64,000 nucleotides of DNA, taken from NCBI GenBank assembly GCA_963817035.1, contig CAWFMM010000004.1:372001-436000 (forward strand). Reading direction: 5' to 3'. A program made the translations under genes and the position numbers. Below the pieces are notes generated by a model. It was not told the origin of the DNA and searched no databases. It was given only the letters and a program-made list of their open reading frames with translations. Positions 8,505 through 17,297 of this stretch are shown in pieces. The stretch is from AC-49 sp963817035 (lineage in GTDB: Bacteria; Actinomycetota; Thermoleophilia; Solirubrobacterales; Solirubrobacteraceae). The first letter of the stretch is position 1. Every line of letters starts with the position of its first letter.

Positions 8505-10182
8505 GACTGGTCCGGTCCTCTCCGCGGGGATCCTGATTGTGCTGCTGCTCAGTGCGTGCGGCGGTAGCAGTAATGACAACGCCAAGACCGCGTCGCTGGC
8601 GGGATCCAAGGGCACCTCCACGGCCGCGATCTGCGCGGGCGCGCCGAAGGCCGGCGGCAACCTCGTCTACGACCGTCAGGCCGAGACGCAGACGCTCGAT
8701 CCGATCAACATCCGCAACGGCAACGGCGACATCTTCGCCGACAACCTGATCTACAGCGGCCTCGTGCGCTCCGATCCCAACGGCGGGACGGCGATCCAGC
8801 CGTCGCTGGCCTCCAAGTGGGAGGTCTCCTCCGACGGCCGCACGTACACCTTCCACCTGCGCCCGGGAGTCAAGTTCTCCAACGGCCAGCCGGTGACCGC
8901 GCAGGACGTCAAGTACTCCCTCGACCGCTTCGGCAATCCCAAGATCAATGCCGTCATGAGCTCGGTGGCGGGCGGCTACGGCACGTCGAAGGTGATCGAC
9001 GACTCGACGATCCAGTTCCACCTCACCAAGCCGGTCGCTTCGTTCCTCTACAACATCTCGATCTTCCCGGCTTTCATCCTGCCGAAGAACCTGGTCGAGA
9101 AGCAGGGCGCGGCGTTCTACAAGCACCCCGTCGGCACCGGGCCGTTCGTGGTCAAGGATTTCGTCAAGGGCTCGCACATCACGTTCGCCAAGAACCCGAA
9201 CTACTGGGAGACCGGCAAGCCCTACCTGGACACGGTGCGCTTCAACTTCGCCACCGACTCCAACAGCCGCATCCTCGCTCTGCGCGGGAACAGCGCGCAG
9301 ATCATGGACGGCGTGCCGTTCTCGCAGATCAACTCGCTGCAGGCCGACAAGAGCGTCAAGGTGCAGTCGGCGAAGGTGCCGCTGTTCCTCGGGCTGTGGC
9401 TCAACCACACCAAGGAGAAGGGCTTCGCCGACGTCCACGTGCGCCGGGCGATGCAGTACTCGCTCAACCGTGCGCTGATGAACAAGGAGATCTTCCACGG
9501 CCTCGGCCAGATCCCCAACAGCGTGTTGATGTCGCTGCGATACGACGCGCCGGCGAGTGTCGTGAAGCCCTACCCGTACGATGTCGCGGCGGCGAAGGCC
9601 GAGATGGCCAAGTCGACGTTCCCGGACGGGTTCTCGACGACGCTGCAGTACCCGGCCGGCTACGACTACTACACCCAGCTCGCGCTGCTGCTGCAGCAGG
9701 AGCTCGGGGCGATCGGGATCAAGGTCAAGCTCCAGCAGACCGATCCTGCGACCGGCACGAGCAACTGGTCGGCGATGAAGTACGACATGACGTTCCCGTT
9801 CGCCTCCTTCACGAGCGACGTCACGGTCCCCGACGAGTACGCGGACTTCCTCGCGAACTACGACAACGGGCTCAACGGGTTCTTCTCCGGCTGGAAGGAT
9901 CCGGCGATCAAGAAGCAGGTCCTGAAGTTCGAGTCGACGCTCAGCGAGTCGCAGCGGGCGGCGGACTGGCCGAAGATCCAGCAGGCGCTGCTGACCGCGA
10001 CCCCGGCGATCAACGTCATGAACCTGCCGTTCGTCAACGCACACACGGCGACGACGTGCGGCACGGCGATCGACGCGCTCGGCTCGGACCACCTGGAGGA
10101 CACGTGGTTCGGCAAGGGCGGTGGTGCCACCGGCACGACCGACACCACCGCGACGACGGCGTCGACCGAGACGACCGGCTGA
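8497..10182 (+). CDS. Family-5 ABC transporter solute-binding lipoprotein
   Basis: 561 residues. A lipoprotein signal peptide ends in LLLSAC (Cys21 lipidation site) followed by GGSS. The body is a typical SBP_bac_5 fold (dipeptide/oligopeptide/nickel family), with SDGRTYTFHLRPGVKFSNG and VGTGPFVVKDF. A Thr/Gly-rich low-complexity tail ends the protein. The start overlaps the TetR gene by 8 nt; AGAGGA lies 6 nt upstream. Family-5 receptors also bind sugars, opines and amino-polyols, so peptide import should not be assumed. Confidence 0.93.
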   Translation: MHKTGPVLSAGILIVLLLSACGGSSNDNAKTASLAGSKGTSTAAICAGAPKAGGNLVYDRQAETQTLDPINIRNGNGDIFADNLIYSGLVRSDPNGGTAIQPSLASKWEVSSDGRTYTFHLRPGVKFSNGQPVTAQDVKYSLDRFGNPKINAVMSSVAGGYGTSKVIDDSTIQFHLTKPVASFLYNISIFPAFILPKNLVEKQGAAFYKHPVGTGPFVVKDFVKGSHITFAKNPNYWETGKPYLDTVRFNFATDSNSRILALRGNSAQIMDGVPFSQINSLQADKSVKVQSAKVPLFLGLWLNHTKEKGFADVHVRRAMQYSLNRALMNKEIFHGLGQIPNSVLMSLRYDAPASVVKPYPYDVAAAKAEMAKSTFPDGFSTTLQYPAGYDYYTQLALLLQQELGAIGIKVKLQQTDPATGTSNWSAMKYDMTFPFASFTSDVTVPDEYADFLANYDNGLNGFFSGWKDPAIKKQVLKFESTLSESQRAADWPKIQQALLTATPAINVMNLPFVNAHTATTCGTAIDALGSDHLEDTWFGKGGGATGTTDTTATTASTETTG

Positions 10183-10230
10183 GCGCAGCCTGATGAAGAC
10201 GATCGCGACGAGCGGGAGGGCCACGTGCTG

Positions 10231-11166
10231 ATGTACGTGGCCCGCCGCGTGGCCCTGGCCATCGTGGTCCTGTTCGGCCTGCTCGTCGCGACGTTCTTCA
10301 TCATCCATCTCGTTCCCGGCGATCCGGTCTCGATCGTCCTCGGGGGGCGGGCGACGCCGCAGGCGATCGTCTACACCCGCCACCAGCTCGGGCTCGACCG
10401 CGGGATCTTCGACCAGTTCTGGCTCTACGCCTCGCACACGCTGCAGGGCGATTTCGGGCAGTCGTTCACACTCAATGCGCCGGTCAGCGAGATCCTCGGC
10501 GAGCGCGTCTGGCCGTCGGTGGCGATGATCTTCTACGGCATGTTCATCGCCGTGCTGATCGGCGTGCCCCTGGCGGTCATCGCTGCGCTGCGGCCCAACG
10601 GGTTCATCGACAACGCGATCCGCCTGATGACGACGTTCACGTTCGCGATGCCGGCGTTCTGGCTCGGGCTGATGCTCGCGCTGATCTTCGGCCTCGAGCT
10701 CGGGTGGTTCCCGGTCTCCGGCTACGAGAGCGGCGTCGCCGGCAACCTGCGGACGCTGACGCTGCCCGCGCTGACCCTCGGGCTGGCGCTGGCGACGGTC
10801 GTCGTGCGCACGCTGCGCTCGAGCCTGCTCGAGGTGCTCGAGAGCGAGTACATCGATGCCGCCCGCTCGCGCGGCCTGAGCGAGCTGCGCGTGGTTGGCA
10901 AGCACGCGATGCGCAACTCGGTCACGAGCACGCTGACGATCCTCTCGGTCAACGTCGGCTTCCTCATCGGCGGCACGCTGGTGCTCGAGCAGGTCTTCCA
11001 GATTCCGGGCCTCGGCTCGCTGCTGCTCGAAGCGGTCGAGAAGCGCGACTACCAGCTCGTGACGGCGCTGGTGCTGCTGGCCGGCGCGGCCGTGGTCGTC
11101 GCGAGCCTGATCGCCGACATCGTCATCGCGTTCGTCGATCCCCGCGTCAGGCTGGCGGGCAAATGA
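10231..11166 (+). CDS. ABC importer permease, DppB type
   Basis: 311 residues from ATG 10231; GTG 10225 two codons upstream is an alternative, and the GGGAGGG site (10214-10220) suits either. Six membrane helices are expected. The EAA-type coupling motif is near RSRGLSELRVVGKHAMRNS and the C-terminus has GTLVLEQVFQIPGLG, typical of DppB/OppB permeases. It pairs with the DppC-type gene, whose ATG overlaps its stop (ATGA). Confidence 0.93.
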   Translation: MYVARRVALAIVVLFGLLVATFFIIHLVPGDPVSIVLGGRATPQAIVYTRHQLGLDRGIFDQFWLYASHTLQGDFGQSFTLNAPVSEILGERVWPSVAMIFYGMFIAVLIGVPLAVIAALRPNGFIDNAIRLMTTFTFAMPAFWLGLMLALIFGLELGWFPVSGYESGVAGNLRTLTLPALTLGLALATVVVRTLRSSLLEVLESEYIDAARSRGLSELRVVGKHAMRNSVTSTLTILSVNVGFLIGGTLVLEQVFQIPGLGSLLLEAVEKRDYQLVTALVLLAGAAVVVASLIADIVIAFVDPRVRLAGK

Positions 11167-12053
11167 GCGCGACCGACACGACGATGCCGCCGATGGAGCC
11201 GATGGCGCCGACCCTCGGCCGACGCCGGCGCGCCGCCGGGCTGCGCGGGATGTCGACGCAGGCGAAGATCGGCGCCTCGATCCTCGGCCTCCTGCTCCTC
11301 GCCGGGCTGCTGGCGCCGCTGATCGCTCCGTACGGCCAGAACGAGCTCGACTTCAACAACATCCTCAGCGCCCCGTCGCCGGCCCATCTGTTCGGGACCG
11401 ACAGCGCCGGGCGCGACGTGTTCAGCCGAACGCTCTACGCGCTGCGCCTCGATCTCGCGATCGTCGTCCTCGTCACCTACGTGCCGCTGCCGATCGGCGT
11501 GCTCGTCGGCGCGGTGGCCGGCTACTTCGGCGGCGTCACCGACGCGGTCGTCTCGCGCGCGACCGACACGATGATCGCCTTCCCATTCATCGTGCTCGTC
11601 ATCGCGGTGATCGCGATCGTCGGGCCCGGCGTCAAGGGCGTCCTGATCGCGGTGCCGATCGTCGCCTGGGCGCTCTACGCGCGCGTCTCGAGATCGGAGA
11701 TGCTCGTCATGCGCGAGCAGCCGTTCATGCTCGCGACGACCGCCCTGGGCTACACCAAGCGCCGTTCGATCCTGCGCCATGCGGTGCCGAATCTGATGCG
11801 CTCGTGCCTGATCTACTCGACGCTCGACATGGTCGTCAACCTGCTGCTGCTGGCCAGCCTCGCCTACCTCGGCCTCGGCGCCCAGCCGCCGAACGCCGAG
11901 CTCGGGTCGATCATCGCCGACGGCCAGAACACGCTGCTCAGCGCGTGGTGGGTCGCGACGCTGCCAGGGCTCGTCGTCGTCCTGTTCGGGGTCGGTGCCG
12001 GCCTGCTCGGAGACGGGATCTCCGACGGACGCCAGCGCGGAGGCGGGGAGTGA
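11163..12053 (+). CDS. ABC importer permease, DppC type
   Basis: 296 residues, with ATG overlapping the preceding stop. A cytoplasmic lead is followed by the characteristic LFGTDSAGRDVFSR segment of DppC/OppC permeases, several membrane helices and an EAA loop (LGYTKRRSILRHAVPNL). It forms the channel with the DppB-type partner. The following ATPase gene begins with GTG inside its stop codon (GTGA). Confidence 0.93.
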   Translation: MSATDTTMPPMEPMAPTLGRRRRAAGLRGMSTQAKIGASILGLLLLAGLLAPLIAPYGQNELDFNNILSAPSPAHLFGTDSAGRDVFSRTLYALRLDLAIVVLVTYVPLPIGVLVGAVAGYFGGVTDAVVSRATDTMIAFPFIVLVIAVIAIVGPGVKGVLIAVPIVAWALYARVSRSEMLVMREQPFMLATTALGYTKRRSILRHAVPNLMRSCLIYSTLDMVVNLLLLASLAYLGLGAQPPNAELGSIIADGQNTLLSAWWVATLPGLVVVLFGVGAGLLGDGISDGRQRGGGE

Positions 12054-13084
12054 GCGCCGAGGCCGACACGCCGCTGCTGACGATCGACGGGCTGCGCGTC
12101 GAGTTCGGGCCGGCCGACGCGCCGCTGGCCGCGGTCAAGGGCGCGTCCCTGACCATCGCGCCCGGCGAGATCGTCGGGCTGATCGGCGAGTCGGGCTCGG
12201 GCAAATCGCTGACCTGTCGCTCGGTCATGCGCCTGATTCACCGTCCGGGCCGCGTTGCCGCCGGCCAGATCGACTTCGACGGGCGCGACGTGCTGGCGAT
12301 GAGCCCCAAGCAGCTGCGCAACTTCCGCGCCCACGACGCCGGGATGATCTTCCAGGACCCGTTCGGCTCGCTGAACCCGGTCTTCCGGATCCGCGATCAG
12401 GTTTCCGAGACGCTGCGCTCAAACCTCGGCATGGGGCGGTCAGAGGCTCATGCCCACACGATCGAGCTGCTCGACGACGTCGGCATTCCCGACCCCGAGC
12501 GTCGCGCGTTGTCCTACCCGCACGAGCTGAGCGGCGGTATGCGCCAGCGCGTGATGATCGCCCTGGCCACCGCGTCGCGGCCGCGCCTGCTGCTCGCGGA
12601 CGAGCCGACGACGGCGCTCGACGTGACGACGCAGGCGCAGATCCTCGCGCTGCTCACCCGCCTGCGCGCGGAGCGGGGGATGGCGGTGCTGCTCGTCTCC
12701 CATGACTTCGGTGTGATCGCCCAGGTCTGCGATCGCGTCGCGGTGATGTACGGCGGCCATGTCGTCGAGACCGCGCCGATGGCGGCGATTTACAACGACG
12801 CCCAACACCCCTACACGCGGGCGCTGCTGGAGTCGGTGCCCGAGCTCGAATCGGCCGGCAAGGCAACGCGGCGCCCAGGCATCGCCGGCGTGCCTCCGGA
12901 GCTGCACGAGGTTCTGCCGGGGTGCGTGTTCGCGCCGCGCTGTCGCCACGTGCAGCCGGCCTGCGAAACGGTCTCGATGGAGCTCGAGACCGTCGGGCCG
13001 GGCCACGAGACGGCCTGCCCGATGCGCCCGTTCGCGACGGCCGGCGCGCCCGCCGCGGTGGCGTCTCGCGAGGCGCAGGCATGA
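12050..13084 (+). CDS. ABC importer ATPase, DppD type
   Basis: 344 residues from GTG 12050. Walker A GESGSGKS lies at residues 46-53, followed by signature LSGGMRQR and Walker B LLLADEPTT. The C-terminal oligopeptide/dipeptide extension carries the conserved cysteine pattern PGCVFAPRCRHVQPAC, which in relatives can hold an iron-sulfur cluster. It works with the DppF-type ATPase that overlaps its end (ATGA). Confidence 0.94.
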   Translation: MSAEADTPLLTIDGLRVEFGPADAPLAAVKGASLTIAPGEIVGLIGESGSGKSLTCRSVMRLIHRPGRVAAGQIDFDGRDVLAMSPKQLRNFRAHDAGMIFQDPFGSLNPVFRIRDQVSETLRSNLGMGRSEAHAHTIELLDDVGIPDPERRALSYPHELSGGMRQRVMIALATASRPRLLLADEPTTALDVTTQAQILALLTRLRAERGMAVLLVSHDFGVIAQVCDRVAVMYGGHVVETAPMAAIYNDAQHPYTRALLESVPELESAGKATRRPGIAGVPPELHEVLPGCVFAPRCRHVQPACETVSMELETVGPGHETACPMRPFATAGAPAAVASREAQA

Positions 13085-14010
13085 GCGAGCCGGTCGAAGC
13101 TGGCGCCGCTGAGCCGGAGCCGGCTGCGCCGGGGGCGGGCGTAGCGGGGGCGGGCGTGGCGGGGGCGGGCGTGGCGGGGGCGGGCGTGGCGCCTATCCTC
13201 GTCATCGACGGCGTCGTCAAGGAGTTCGGGCTGCGGCGGACGCTTGGGGAGAGCATGACGCGCAAGGAGGCGTCGGCCCACCGCGCCGTCGACGATGTCT
13301 CGTTCGTTCTGCAACGCGGCGAGATCCTCGGCCTCGCAGGGGAGTCGGGCAGCGGCAAGACGACGCTCGCGCGCTGCATCATCCGCCTCGTCGAGCCCGA
13401 CGCGGGACGGATCGAGCTCGACGGTGTCGACGTGCTCGCCGCCCAGGGCAAGGACCTGCGCGAGCTGCGCCGGCGGATGCAGATGGTCTTCCAGGATCCG
13501 TTCGCGTCGCTGAACCCGCGGATGACCGTCGGCACGGCGCTGTATGAGGCCGGGCGTGTCTGGCAGCGCCCGGGCAGCGAGAACGAGGACCAGTTCGTCC
13601 GCACCGCGCTCGAGCGCGTCCATCTGAGCGCGTCGATGGCGACGCGCAGACCACGCGAGCTGTCGGGCGGTCAGCGCCAGCGCGTCGCGGTGGCCCGTGC
13701 ACTGGCCGTCGACCCCGAGGTCCTGATCGCCGACGAGGCGGTCAGCGCGCTCGATGTGTCGGTTCAGGCGCAGCTGCTGAACCTGTTCGTCGACCTGCGT
13801 GACGAGCTCGGCGTGGCGATCCTGTTCGTCGCCCACCAGCTCGCGGTGATCGCCGAGGTCGCCGACCGCGTCGCGGTGATGAACAAGGGCCAGCTCGTCG
13901 AGATCGGGTCGACCGCGTCGGTCTTCACCGATCCCCAGCACGACTACACGCAGTCGCTGCTCGACGCCCATCCACGGCCCGACCGCAGCCGGAGCGTTCC
14001 GTCGTCGTGA
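13081..14010 (+). CDS. ABC importer ATPase, DppF type, with repeat-built N-terminus
   Basis: 309 residues. After an unusual Ala/Gly/Val-rich N-terminal tract of about 38 residues, built on a 15-bp tandem repeat, the ATPase domain begins at ILVIDGVVKEF. Walker A is GESGSGKT, signature LSGGQRQR, and Walker B LIADEAVSALD. It lacks the long cysteine-bearing C-terminal extension of its partner. The stop overlaps the GTG of the phosphotriesterase-type gene (GTGA). Confidence 0.93.
   Translation: MSEPVEAGAAEPEPAAPGAGVAGAGVAGAGVAGAGVAPILVIDGVVKEFGLRRTLGESMTRKEASAHRAVDDVSFVLQRGEILGLAGESGSGKTTLARCIIRLVEPDAGRIELDGVDVLAAQGKDLRELRRRMQMVFQDPFASLNPRMTVGTALYEAGRVWQRPGSENEDQFVRTALERVHLSASMATRRPRELSGGQRQRVAVARALAVDPEVLIADEAVSALDVSVQAQLLNLFVDLRDELGVAILFVAHQLAVIAEVADRVAVMNKGQLVEIGSTASVFTDPQHDYTQSLLDAHPRPDRSRSVPSS
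13131..13190 (+). repeat. Four tandem copies of a 15-bp unit inside the DppF-type gene
   Basis: The unit GGGGGCGGGCGTGGC is repeated four times head to tail (13131-13145, 13146-13160, 13161-13175, 13176-13190); the first copy differs by one base (A for G at 13143). It encodes GAGVA four times. Length is a multiple of three, so copy-number slippage would not break the frame. The G-runs on the coding strand could also form G-quadruplex structure. Confidence 0.95.
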
Positions 14011-14948
14011 GCGACGACTACATCCAGACCGTTGACGGGCCGGTCGATCCGCAGTCGATCGGGATGACGCTCACGCACGAGCACGTGTTCCTGGAGATGT
14101 GGGCCGACGACGGTCAGGGATATGTCGGCCAGCTCCGCGACGAGGACGTGCTGGTGGCCGAGCTTTCAGCGTTCGCGGAGGCAGGGGGCGCGTGCCTGGT
14201 CGACCAGACGCCGGGCGGCGCGGGGCGCGATCCGCTTGGTCTGCGGCGGATCGCGTCGCGTACCGGTGTGCAGATCGTGACCGGCTGTGGCTGGTACACC
14301 GAGCCGTTCTACCCGCCGGCCGACAACCTCGCGCGGCGCAGCGTGGCCGACATCGCGCTGCAGCTCGTGCGCGAGATCACCGACGGCTTCGGCGACACCG
14401 GCGTGCGCCCGGGGATCATCGGCGAGATCGGTGCGAGCCAGGGGTGGATCTCGCCGCTCGAGGAGCGCGTGCACCGCGCCGCGGCCCGAGCGCAGATCAC
14501 GACGGGGCTGCCGCTGGCCACCCACACGCTCTACCACTCGACCGGCGCCGCGCAGATGGCGCTGTTCGACGAGGAGGGCGTCGACCCGGCGCGCGTTTGC
14601 ATCGGCCACTGCGACACCTTCCCGTCGCTTCGGTACTGCGCCACGGTCGCGCGCTGGGGCGGCTACGTGTCGATCGACAACGTCGGCCACCAGGCCGGCG
14701 ATCACGAGTCTGCGGTGAGTCGCCTCCTCGTCGGCCTGCTCGAGGCCGGCCATACCGACCACGTGCTGCTCTCCCAGGACGTCGGCCAGGTCGCCGAGCT
14801 GCGTTCGCGTGGCGGCCGCGGCTACACCTATCTGTCGGAGACGTTCCTGCCCGGGCTGCGCGCGGCCGGCGTCGACGACGACACGATCCACACGCTGACG
14901 GTCGAGAATCCGCGGCGCTGGCTGACGATCACTGCGCCGGCGCCGTGA
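14007..14948 (+). CDS. Phosphotriesterase-family hydrolase/lactonase
   Basis: 313 residues, GTG start overlapping the DppF-type stop. The amidohydrolase metal site is visible: THEH near the N-terminus, a glutamate in GIIGEIG where many phosphotriesterases have a carbamylated lysine, then THTLYHSTG, IGHCDT and LSQD for the remaining metal ligands. Family members with a bridging Glu are often lactonases or of unknown substrate. As last gene of the import operon, and near an oxidase that would make lactones, hydrolysis of a sugar lactone is a reasonable inference. The 3' end overlaps the convergent gene by 20 nt. Confidence 0.85.
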   Translation: MSDDYIQTVDGPVDPQSIGMTLTHEHVFLEMWADDGQGYVGQLRDEDVLVAELSAFAEAGGACLVDQTPGGAGRDPLGLRRIASRTGVQIVTGCGWYTEPFYPPADNLARRSVADIALQLVREITDGFGDTGVRPGIIGEIGASQGWISPLEERVHRAAARAQITTGLPLATHTLYHSTGAAQMALFDEEGVDPARVCIGHCDTFPSLRYCATVARWGGYVSIDNVGHQAGDHESAVSRLLVGLLEAGHTDHVLLSQDVGQVAELRSRGGRGYTYLSETFLPGLRAAGVDDDTIHTLTVENPRRWLTITAPAP

Positions 14949-15969
14949 GATCGACGACCGTCGCGGTGGCCGCCGAGATCCGGGCGGCGTCGATCACTCG
15001 CAGCCCCGCGAGGGAGTCGGCCGGATCGACCGGTGGCGGTGCGTCGTGACGCAGCCACGCGACGACCGCGGCGTAGAAGTCCTGGTAGGCGCCGTCGCGC
15101 ATCGGGATGTCGCGGCGCCCGTCGAGATCGGCGATCTGCGCCGGCGCCATGACGCCATAGCCCGGCTCGCCCGGCCGCAGCCCGGCGATCAGCTGGTCCC
15201 ACTGCGGGTCGACCCCGTGGGTGGCGATGCCCGCCCGCAGGCCCGTGAGCCGGAAGCGCTCGTGGTGCAGCGGCGCCGTCGCGCTCATCCACAGCTGCGA
15301 GCGCATCCCGCCGACGTGCTCGAGGCTCAGGCAGCAGTCGTCCTCGACGACCGCGCCCGGACGGCGGATATCGGTCTCGGCGTAGACGCGGCGCACCGGG
15401 CCGCCGATCAACAGCGCCTGGTCGACGAGATGGGCGCCGAAGTCGAGCAGGATCCCCGTGCCGAGGGCCGGATCGGCCCACTCGCGCCAGCGCTCGCTGC
15501 GCACAACCGGGATGAAGCGATCAAAGCGCGACTCGAAGCGGATCAACTCCCCCAGCTCGCCCGACTGCGCGGCATCTTGGACCGTCAGGAAGTCGCCGTC
15601 CCACCGCCGGTTCTGGTACACGGTCAGCGGCCCGCCACGGTCGACGAGCTCCGCAGCGGCGGCGGCGCTGATGGCCAGCGGCTTGTCGACGACCACCGGC
15701 ACGCCGCGGTCCAGCGCCGCCATCGCCAGGGGCACATGCGCATCGTTGGTCGTCGCGACGACGAGCACATCGATCCCGTCCCACAGCTCGTCGACCGAGC
15801 CGACGATCGTCGCCTGCGGATAGCCCGCGTGAGCCTTCGCCTGGCGTTCGGGGTCGCTCGTCGAGATTCGCGCGACGTTCAAGCCCGCGGTCGCCGCGAT
15901 CAGCGGCGCGTGGAAGATCTCGCCCGCCAGGCCAAAGCCGGCGATCCCCACCTGAAGCTCGGCGGTCAT
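14929..15969 (-). CDS. Gfo/Idh/MocA-family NAD(P)-dependent oxidoreductase
   Basis: 346 residues. N-terminal Rossmann domain with GFGLAG; the DKP motif (VVVDKPLAIS) gives the conserved lysine of this family; C-terminal domain with GTGILLDFGAHLVDQ carrying the usual Asp/His pair. Such enzymes oxidise or reduce hydroxyls of sugars, inositols or their acids. A -10-like TAAGCT lies 7 nt before ATG 15969 on the minus strand, overlapping the -10 of the divergent oxidase gene. No Shine-Dalgarno is seen, so a leaderless message is likely. Confidence 0.9.
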   Translation of the reverse strand: MTAELQVGIAGFGLAGEIFHAPLIAATAGLNVARISTSDPERQAKAHAGYPQATIVGSVDELWDGIDVLVVATTNDAHVPLAMAALDRGVPVVVDKPLAISAAAAAELVDRGGPLTVYQNRRWDGDFLTVQDAAQSGELGELIRFESRFDRFIPVVRSERWREWADPALGTGILLDFGAHLVDQALLIGGPVRRVYAETDIRRPGAVVEDDCCLSLEHVGGMRSQLWMSATAPLHHERFRLTGLRAGIATHGVDPQWDQLIAGLRPGEPGYGVMAPAQIADLDGRRDIPMRDGAYQDFYAAVVAWLRHDAPPPVDPADSLAGLRVIDAARISAATATVVDLTAPAQ

Positions 15970-15976
15970 CGGCCTC

Positions 15977-15986
15977 AGCTTACGTT
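15977..15986. promoter_or_regulatory. Overlapping divergent -10 elements in a 26-bp intergenic gap
   Basis: Within AGCTTACGTT, the minus strand reads TAAGCT (15982-15977), 7 nt before the Gfo/Idh start at 15969. The plus strand reads TACGTT (15981-15986), 9 nt before the oxidase start at 15996. If both are used, RNA polymerase could occupy only one at a time. This is a sequence-based prediction. Confidence 0.45.
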
Positions 15987-15995
15987 GGTCGGCGC

Positions 15996-17297
15996 ATGAC
16001 GAACACGTGGACCAACTGGGCTCGCGATCAGCACTGTGCCCCCGCGCGGATCGCCCGGCCGACGAGCGAGGACGAGCTCGCGCGGGTCGTCGCCGAGGCG
16101 GCGAGACGCGGCCTGAAGGTGCGCGCCGTCGGCTCAGGGCACTCGTTCACCGACGCGGCCTGCACCGACGGCCTGCTCGTTCAGACCTCGGGTCTCCAGC
16201 GCGTGATCTCCGCCGACCCCGAGTCGGGGCTCGTCACGCTTCAGGCTGGGATCACACTGCACCAACTCGGGCCGCTCAACGCCCGGCGTCGGCTCGCGCT
16301 CGAGAACCAGGGCGACATCGACACCCAGGCCCTCGCGGGCGCGCTGGCGACCGCGACGCACGGCACCGGCGTGCGGTTCGGCAACCTCTCGACCCAGGTC
16401 GTCGGTATGCGCCTCGTGACCGCATCGGGCGACATCGTCGAGCTGACGAACGAGTCCGACGCCGAGGCGCTGCTTGCCGCGCGGGTCTCGATCGGTGCGC
16501 TGGGCGTCGCGTCGCAGATCACGCTTCAGTGCGTCCCGCTCTACACGCTGACGCGCATCGACAAGCCGCTGCCGCTCGCCGACACGCTCGATCGCCTCGA
16601 CGAGCATATCGACCAAAACGACCACTTCGAGTTCTTCCTCTGGCCGTACACGCGGGTCGCGATGACGCGCTCGACGATGCGCAGCGACGCCCAGCCCGAC
16701 CCGACGCCGAAGTGGAAGCGTGCGATTCAGGAGCGGCTGGTCGAGAACGGCGTGCTCGGTGCGATCTGTCGCAGCGGGCGGCGCTTCCCGGGTCAGGTGC
16801 CGCGGCTGAACCGGATGATGGCCAACGCGATGGCCGGCAGCCGCGTGCAGGACCACGGCTACAACGTCTACGCGGGGATCCGCAACGTGCGCTTCACCGA
16901 GACCGAGTACGCGATCCCGCGCGCGCACGCGCGCGATGCGCTCGAACGCGCGATGGAGCTCGTCGAGCGCCGGCAGCTGCCGATCCTGTTCCCGTTCGAG
17001 GTCCGCTTCGCCGCCGGCGACGACGCGTTCCTTTCGACTGCGCACGGGCGCGACACCTGTTACATCGCCGCCCACCAGTACACGGGGATGGAGTTCGAAT
17101 CGTTCTTCCGCGGCTTCGAGGCGATCATGAACGACTACGACGGGCGCCCGCACTGGGGCAAGCGCCACTACCAGACCGCCGCGACCCTGCGCGAGCGTTA
17201 CCCCGACTGGGATCGCTTCCAGGCGGTGCGCGCGCGCCTCGATCCCGATGGCGTGTTCACCAACGACTACACGCGCCGTGTGCTGGGAGATCTCTGA
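15996..17297 (+). CDS. FAD-linked sugar/alditol oxidase (D-arabinono-1,4-lactone oxidase family)
   Basis: 433 residues. The N-terminal VAO/PCMH-type FAD domain has VRAVGSGHSF, whose histidine is the usual covalent flavin attachment site, and ATATHGTG further on. The C-terminal ALO domain includes a conserved HWGKRH-type segment (PHWGKRHY). Relatives include alditol oxidases, gulonolactone oxidases and sugar oxidases that make lactones with hydrogen peroxide. The next gene begins on the last base of its stop (TGATG). Its product could feed the phosphotriesterase-type lactonase of the island. Confidence 0.9.
   Translation: MTNTWTNWARDQHCAPARIARPTSEDELARVVAEAARRGLKVRAVGSGHSFTDAACTDGLLVQTSGLQRVISADPESGLVTLQAGITLHQLGPLNARRRLALENQGDIDTQALAGALATATHGTGVRFGNLSTQVVGMRLVTASGDIVELTNESDAEALLAARVSIGALGVASQITLQCVPLYTLTRIDKPLPLADTLDRLDEHIDQNDHFEFFLWPYTRVAMTRSTMRSDAQPDPTPKWKRAIQERLVENGVLGAICRSGRRFPGQVPRLNRMMANAMAGSRVQDHGYNVYAGIRNVRFTETEYAIPRAHARDALERAMELVERRQLPILFPFEVRFAAGDDAFLSTAHGRDTCYIAAHQYTGMEFESFFRGFEAIMNDYDGRPHWGKRHYQTAATLRERYPDWDRFQAVRARLDPDGVFTNDYTRRVLGDL

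Noticed and set aside
10193..10231. 12-codon mini-ORF ending TGATG at the permease ATG
   Set aside because: Possible translational coupling, but too short to separate from chance and the permease has its own GGGAGGG site.
8446..10905. Very long minus-strand open frame opposite the binding protein and permease genes
   Set aside because: Its Arg/Glu/Val/Asp-rich composition is the mirror of a GC-rich gene; the plus strand has clear domains and coupled starts.
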